This document shows, piece by piece, positions 59,601 through 64,000 of a stretch of 64,000 nucleotides of DNA. The notes beneath the pieces are model-generated. The model saw nothing but the letters and a program-made list of their open reading frames with translations, was not told the DNA's origin and did not search any database. The stretch is taken from NCBI GenBank assembly GCA_024349245.1, contig JALDNG010000023.1, forward strand, positions 718,501 to 782,500. Direction: 5' to 3'. The DNA is from Neodontobutis hainanensis (Eukaryota > Chordata > Actinopteri > Gobiiformes > Odontobutidae). The translations under genes were made by a program, and so were the position numbers. Position 1 is the first letter of the stretch; every line of letters starts with the position of its first letter.

Positions 59601-60912
59601 ATCTTTTTACACTCTATATGTTTCAAAAATATCCAATATCTACTTTGAATATTTATATTTAAACATCTATTTGCTTCATTAATCCTTGTCACATATTTTC
59701 CACTAAATACAGTGTTTAGCTCCGAGTATTAGTAAATGAGCTCCCAATTCAAGCGGTGTATTCTTAACCCCAAGGCACATTTGAACCATGTCTAAACTAC
59801 TTCTCTACACCCTCAATTGGAATAAACATGTAGTTATATAATTTAGCACCGAGTTATATTTAACATATCATTTCTCTCAGATGCTATTCCAAAAGAAAAT
59901 CTAATTAAATGTGTTGCACGGTTTAATGTTGATTCCTGGCAAGTGTCTCAGCCCAGAATCTTTGATAAAAAAAACATTTGGAAACCTTTCATTATTGTGT
60001 GTTTGAACTTGGATCAGTCATAAAAATGGCTGTATTTGAATTGGCTGGTAACAGAGACGTCTTGACCGACAGCAGTGTCCACCTGCCACGGAGGCCTCCC
60101 TGTCACTGTTTATGTCTGGGCTGCAACGAAGGACAAGAAGCAAAACATGTTTTTCCCTCCGAGGACGTGAAAACTAGACGGACAGCGGCTCTTGAACCAG
60201 ACCAGACTGCATGTTATTATCAGCGTTTACTGAAAGATGTTATTATTTCTGAAGGTGGAGCAGCAACTTTTAAGGTTAGGGCATATTTCTAACCCACTGA
60301 GAGTGAAGCAGGTCTATTGTTGCTCTTTACTGAATTCAAGAGAGTGGTACAGTACATCAAGGTTTGAAGTTAATCCCTATTAGTGACTATTTCATGTCAC
60401 AAGTTCAGGCCGCTGTATCTTAGTGCAATAGTAAACTTATTCATGTGACTTTAGAAAATACTGTTGCCAACAAAAGAGCATGAAGTCTACTCAGATAAAG
60501 TGAAACAAACTACTACTATCTGCTTAGTGTTTGTGATTTAGAACAAGCTGCACATGAGAGCGTGTTAAGGAAGCCGTCAGTCCCGAGGCGCCACATCTGC
60601 ACACGGACAGATGTTTGGGGATGTTTTCAGACGTGCACTTGAGGGCTGACTAGTTAAGGGCTGACTCCACACCCTGACCTCCCCCTTTTCTTTATCCCCC
60701 GTGTCTCGCCCGCTCCCATGTCACCCCTGGGCCGCCTGATGGTTGCTGACAGTAACGGCTGTCCCCTGTCCCCCTCGGTCCCGTCCACACCCCGCCCTCT
60801 CCTTCACGCTGCAACCCCTCGCTCCGGCCTACAGTCCTGACCACAGTGATCTCACTTTGTGAACGCGGTACTCAGGCTCAGCTCTGAGCGTCAGGCAGCG
60901 AGGGGCACAAAA
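56682..60912. other. spacer upstream of hook2-like exons, no gene recognised
   Basis: I looked for further HOOK coiled-coil exons on the minus strand and recognised none. 57590-58200 contains repeated variants of GGTCTTGAC/GTCTTGAC, probably a degenerate dispersed repeat. A SINE fragment is at 58555-58690. A 104-codon plus-strand frame at 59978-60292 has no known domain. 60660-60910 is pyrimidine-rich and CpG-bearing, and may be a promoter for the candidate exon at 60913. Confidence 0.5.
58555..58690 (+). repeat. SINE fragment with internal deletion
   Basis: ACCCTCCCACTGTCCAAACC, then CTCCAGGGTGTACTCTAAGG and TGGGATAGGCTCCAGTCA are pieces of the SINE body seen at 41390-41750, with the middle missing. 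Confidence 0.65.
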
Positions 60913-60970
60913 ATGTCGGAGTGGAACGACTGTCAAAAGCACATACCGGGATGTGATCTGTCGCCTCTCA
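60913..60970 (+). CDS. candidate first coding exon of an unidentified gene
   Basis: An ATG in the context GCACAAAAATGTCGG opens a frame MSEWNDCQKHIPGCDLSPL that ends in an excellent donor (A|GTGAGT). It follows about 250 bp of pyrimidine-rich, CpG-containing sequence that looks like a promoter and 5' UTR. I do not recognise the peptide. Downstream exons in the remaining 3 kb could not be identified, so the gene would continue past the window. Confidence 0.4.
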
Positions 60971-63900
60971 GTGAGTATTAATGTTTGGCTGACAGTGGTG
61001 AGTTTGTGTTAAAGGGAGATGCATGTTGTGAGGAGAATGGTTTACATTGTGAAAATAAACATAAACATAATGCCATCACTGACAAAAATGAAATACAAAA
61101 TATGGCAATTGGCTGTTGAAAATATCATGATTGACTTAAAGGGTTCATATTAAACCAGACCACTTTTACTTGGATTTAAAGCAACCCTGTCATTTTTCAG
61201 GATGTTTATGATACACCCAAAGACTGAGGGAGAAAAATACTGCTGCAAAATCACATAGGACTGTTACATTTCAATAAATATCTTAAGTTTAAATATGCAT
61301 TTAAGTGATGGTTTCTGGCAAGATTTGGATCCATCACTTTAAGTTGCAGAGTATCTGTCAAATGAGGCACATTTTGTCTTTAAGATTAGATTTCCTTTTA
61401 TCATGTTTTAATGATTTTCATGCTCAATATTTTGAGGCACAAAGTTACATTGAGTTGCACTGAGTTGCTAAAACTCCTTTTTTGCAGTGGATGAACAATA
61501 GTTTGTGTTTGAAACAAGCCCGTCCTGATACATGTCTCATAATTTTATAGGTGACTCAGAGTTATTTTGACACCTGCGATAGTACTGAAGTTACACAATA
61601 AAAGCGCCATGTGCCAATAAAACTGCACACATCCTTTCTTTCCCACTTCCCGTTATGAAAAATCTACCAAAGTGTAGGCATAACTTGTTGAACTGGATTG
61701 AAGATGTCAGGTAAAGATGTTTTCACTGGAAAGAAACAAGGCATGCTCACACAAATAACCTCGCTTTGTATTTTGACGTGGGTCAGTAATGACGAAGTAA
61801 ACTTTACAAAACAGCACAGAAGAGAGAGGTGAAAGTGGAGGATGTCATCTTTCTGTGCGGACATGAATTATTCACGTTGTCGAACGTGAACGTTGGTGAA
61901 GTCACAGGAGTGTAAGTAATGGCGTGTGTCACATAAATCAGCAGCAATGATGACCTCATTTCAGCGCATAACTACAGGCCGCCTACACACTGTTTAAGGA
62001 GGTCCTTTAAGGAGGACACGTGTTCTGCTTATTTTCCAGCATATGATCAGAATAAACAAGAACAATAATAATAATGACCGGCTTCCATTAGGGAGTGGTC
62101 CTTTTTTTTTTTTTTTCCACTTTCTCACCTCTAAATTACAGCACAGGAATTTTGGTCAGAGTTTTTTCCGCACACAGCTGTTGTTGTGCGAGACTTGTGC
62201 AGGTGTTGTACCTGGCAGCCATACGACTTTACCGCCACACCTGGCTGCGACCGCAGACAACCACACAGTAATAAACTCTCTCTCACACAACCCTTACAGT
62301 CACCTGACAATCTAAAGATAACCACTCATTGCCATTGTCAAAACACAGGCGTGTAAACAACAGGCTGTACAGACAGACACTGAGGAATAATCTCAGAAGT
62401 AAACAAAATTCTATTTAATTTAAAATGACTATTATAAAAGATATTGGTCTTCAGAAAGACTGCAGAAGGTTGAAATGGAGCAACATGAAGTCAACACCAA
62501 AATGAATATTGTCTGAAAGGTCAAAGAAAATGACATCCATGTGCAATTATTAAAATATGCAATGTTAAACGACTACAATGAAAATTACTACAATCACCTT
62601 TATTTGACCTTTATTTCAGCAGTTGTGACAAATTTTCTTTACAATAACAACCTGCTCAAGAGCCGGCAGTACGATACAAGACAGTGGAGAAAAAACAGGT
62701 CCATCTTTAACAAGGAGCAACAATTTTATACAATCTCAAACAAAAATAATATTAGCAGTTTGTGCACTGTAAAGTCTAATATGTCAATCCTTTCATCTTT
62801 CTTTCAAGACTTTAATGCACTTATAATTAAAGCCATTCCTGCATCTGCTGCTTCTCTACAACAAGAGGCTTACTATAAAAATACCTTTGTATCAAATCAC
62901 AGATATTATTCATTCAAAAACTTTATAATACTTACTATGAAGAAGTAGTACAGCATTAATGAATACGTAATAAACAATGTATAGATGCTGAACTAGGCTA
63001 TAGGCTATTGTATGTCTCATTTTACATCCACATATTATTCAAGAATAACACATAGATAACCAGCTTTATGGCTTAATGGTGATTAATAATGAATAAGTAA
63101 TGCTTTTGTAAATGATGAATTCGGGAGGGACTTTTACTTAAAGAACACTTGGGAGTCATTATAAGACAACACAGGCCAACACTCTTCATACAAGTGTTAT
63201 TTTGTCTACCCAACGTTTTTCTTAAAAGCAGTAGAACATGTTCTCTCTCATAGTTTTCCTCGCCTCAAGGCTCAACCTGAACAAGAAAAGAGATGTCGAT
63301 AATTTCCGAGCCTTTATTTTCCTCCTCGGTCCGCGGCTGTTCTTGTCTTGTCTTGCTGCCTGTTGTTTTGCCGCTCAGGAGCCTCGACTCGAGAGGTGAT
63401 CTCATCTGTGCCTGACGCTCCTCAGCCCCCACTCTCCCAACACAACATTGTATTTATCTGACCAAAATAGCCACCTCAGGCTGGAAAAACCCTAGTCAAG
63501 ACAAATAGAAATAGGCCAAAAGTTTCCAAGGAAGCCAGTCTGGGCCAGAGTTGAAGGTTTTGACTGATGTGGGCTTTTGGGGGGAGACAGAACAAGATAC
63601 TGCTGCAAAATGGTGGTTAGAGGTCGATAATAATCAGCTGACTGTTCTTTAAAACACCATAAGCTCTGGGGGATGGGATATTAACTCAAACAAACACAGC
63701 TGTAATACAATAGACAAAAACAGAGCAATTTGAGCTTTGCACAGGTTGTATTTAACCTGATTTATAGGAACGTATCCCGTTTCACATCAATTACCTGTAA
63801 TGTTGTGCTTTTAGGAAATGTGTGACACAAACAAATCATCTCAATGACACCTTGTATTTTCACATTAAGCCCACATTAAGTGCACAGGTTGAGTCAAGTC

Positions 63901-64000
63901 AATTCAATTCATGAAAACCTCTTAGATGTTTTACAGTTTGAGTCACTTCAAAGTGTTTGCAGGCAACTTCTCAAAGCAGGATTTACTGAAGGTTCAACTT
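60971..64000. other. right flank, no gene recognised
   Basis: If the exon at 60913 is real, this is its first intron. The longest open frame (62541-62948, plus, 135 codons) is AT-driven (rich in N, Y and K) and unlike any family. A poly(T) run lies at 62102-62116. No repeat with clear ends was recognised. Confidence 0.45.

Noticed and set aside
62541..62948. 135-codon plus-strand open frame
   Set aside because: Its N, Y and K-rich composition follows from AT-rich DNA; no motif or homology seen.

Overview
The window reads as vertebrate nuclear DNA, almost certainly from a teleost fish. Genes are split into many short exons with GT-AG introns, coding sequence matches vertebrate protein families closely, and the introns and spacers carry fish-type repeats: Tc1-like and hAT-like DNA transposons, tRNA-derived SINEs, a decayed LINE reverse transcriptase and long (CA)n and (ATCT)n arrays. 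No operons, phage, CRISPR or prokaryotic features were seen.

Positions 1-35779 (minus strand) hold a G-protein-coupled receptor kinase, best matched to GRK4. Fifteen coding exons were placed. They join in frame into 547 codons from ATG to the left window edge, where the extreme C-terminus is cut off. Introns 1 and 2 are each more than 11 kb and hold most of the repeats. Intron 2 contains a Tc1-like element (14146-18919, TA duplications) with a foreign block inside it that includes a P-element/THAP9-like transposase last exon.

Positions 39915-55356 (plus strand) form a dense cluster of four genes: tom1 (15 exons, 498 aa, endosomal adaptor with VHS and GAT domains), a single-exon divergent noggin-family gene (286 aa), get3/asna1 (7 exons, 341 aa, tail-anchored protein targeting ATPase) and best2 (9 coding exons, 562 aa, bestrophin chloride channel). 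All exon joins were checked for frame by hand. A palindromic GTCACGTGAC box lies 125 bp before the tom1 ATG, and a YY1-like motif overlaps the get3 start codon.

Positions 56168-56681 (minus strand) hold a short in-frame exon set whose last two exons encode a HOOK-family C-terminus. Together with get3 and best2 this matches the human 19p13 order GET3-BEST2-HOOK2. The rest of hook2 was not found in the window, so this is either the 3' end of a gene with a very long intron or a relic. The remainder to 64000 is mostly non-coding, with one candidate first coding exon of an unknown plus-strand gene at 60913.

The genes do not form a pathway. They are neighbours by descent. The main points for follow-up are the hook2 remnant, the noggin-like gene with an insertion in its cysteine-rich domain, the nested transposon, and the TOM1 promoter box.
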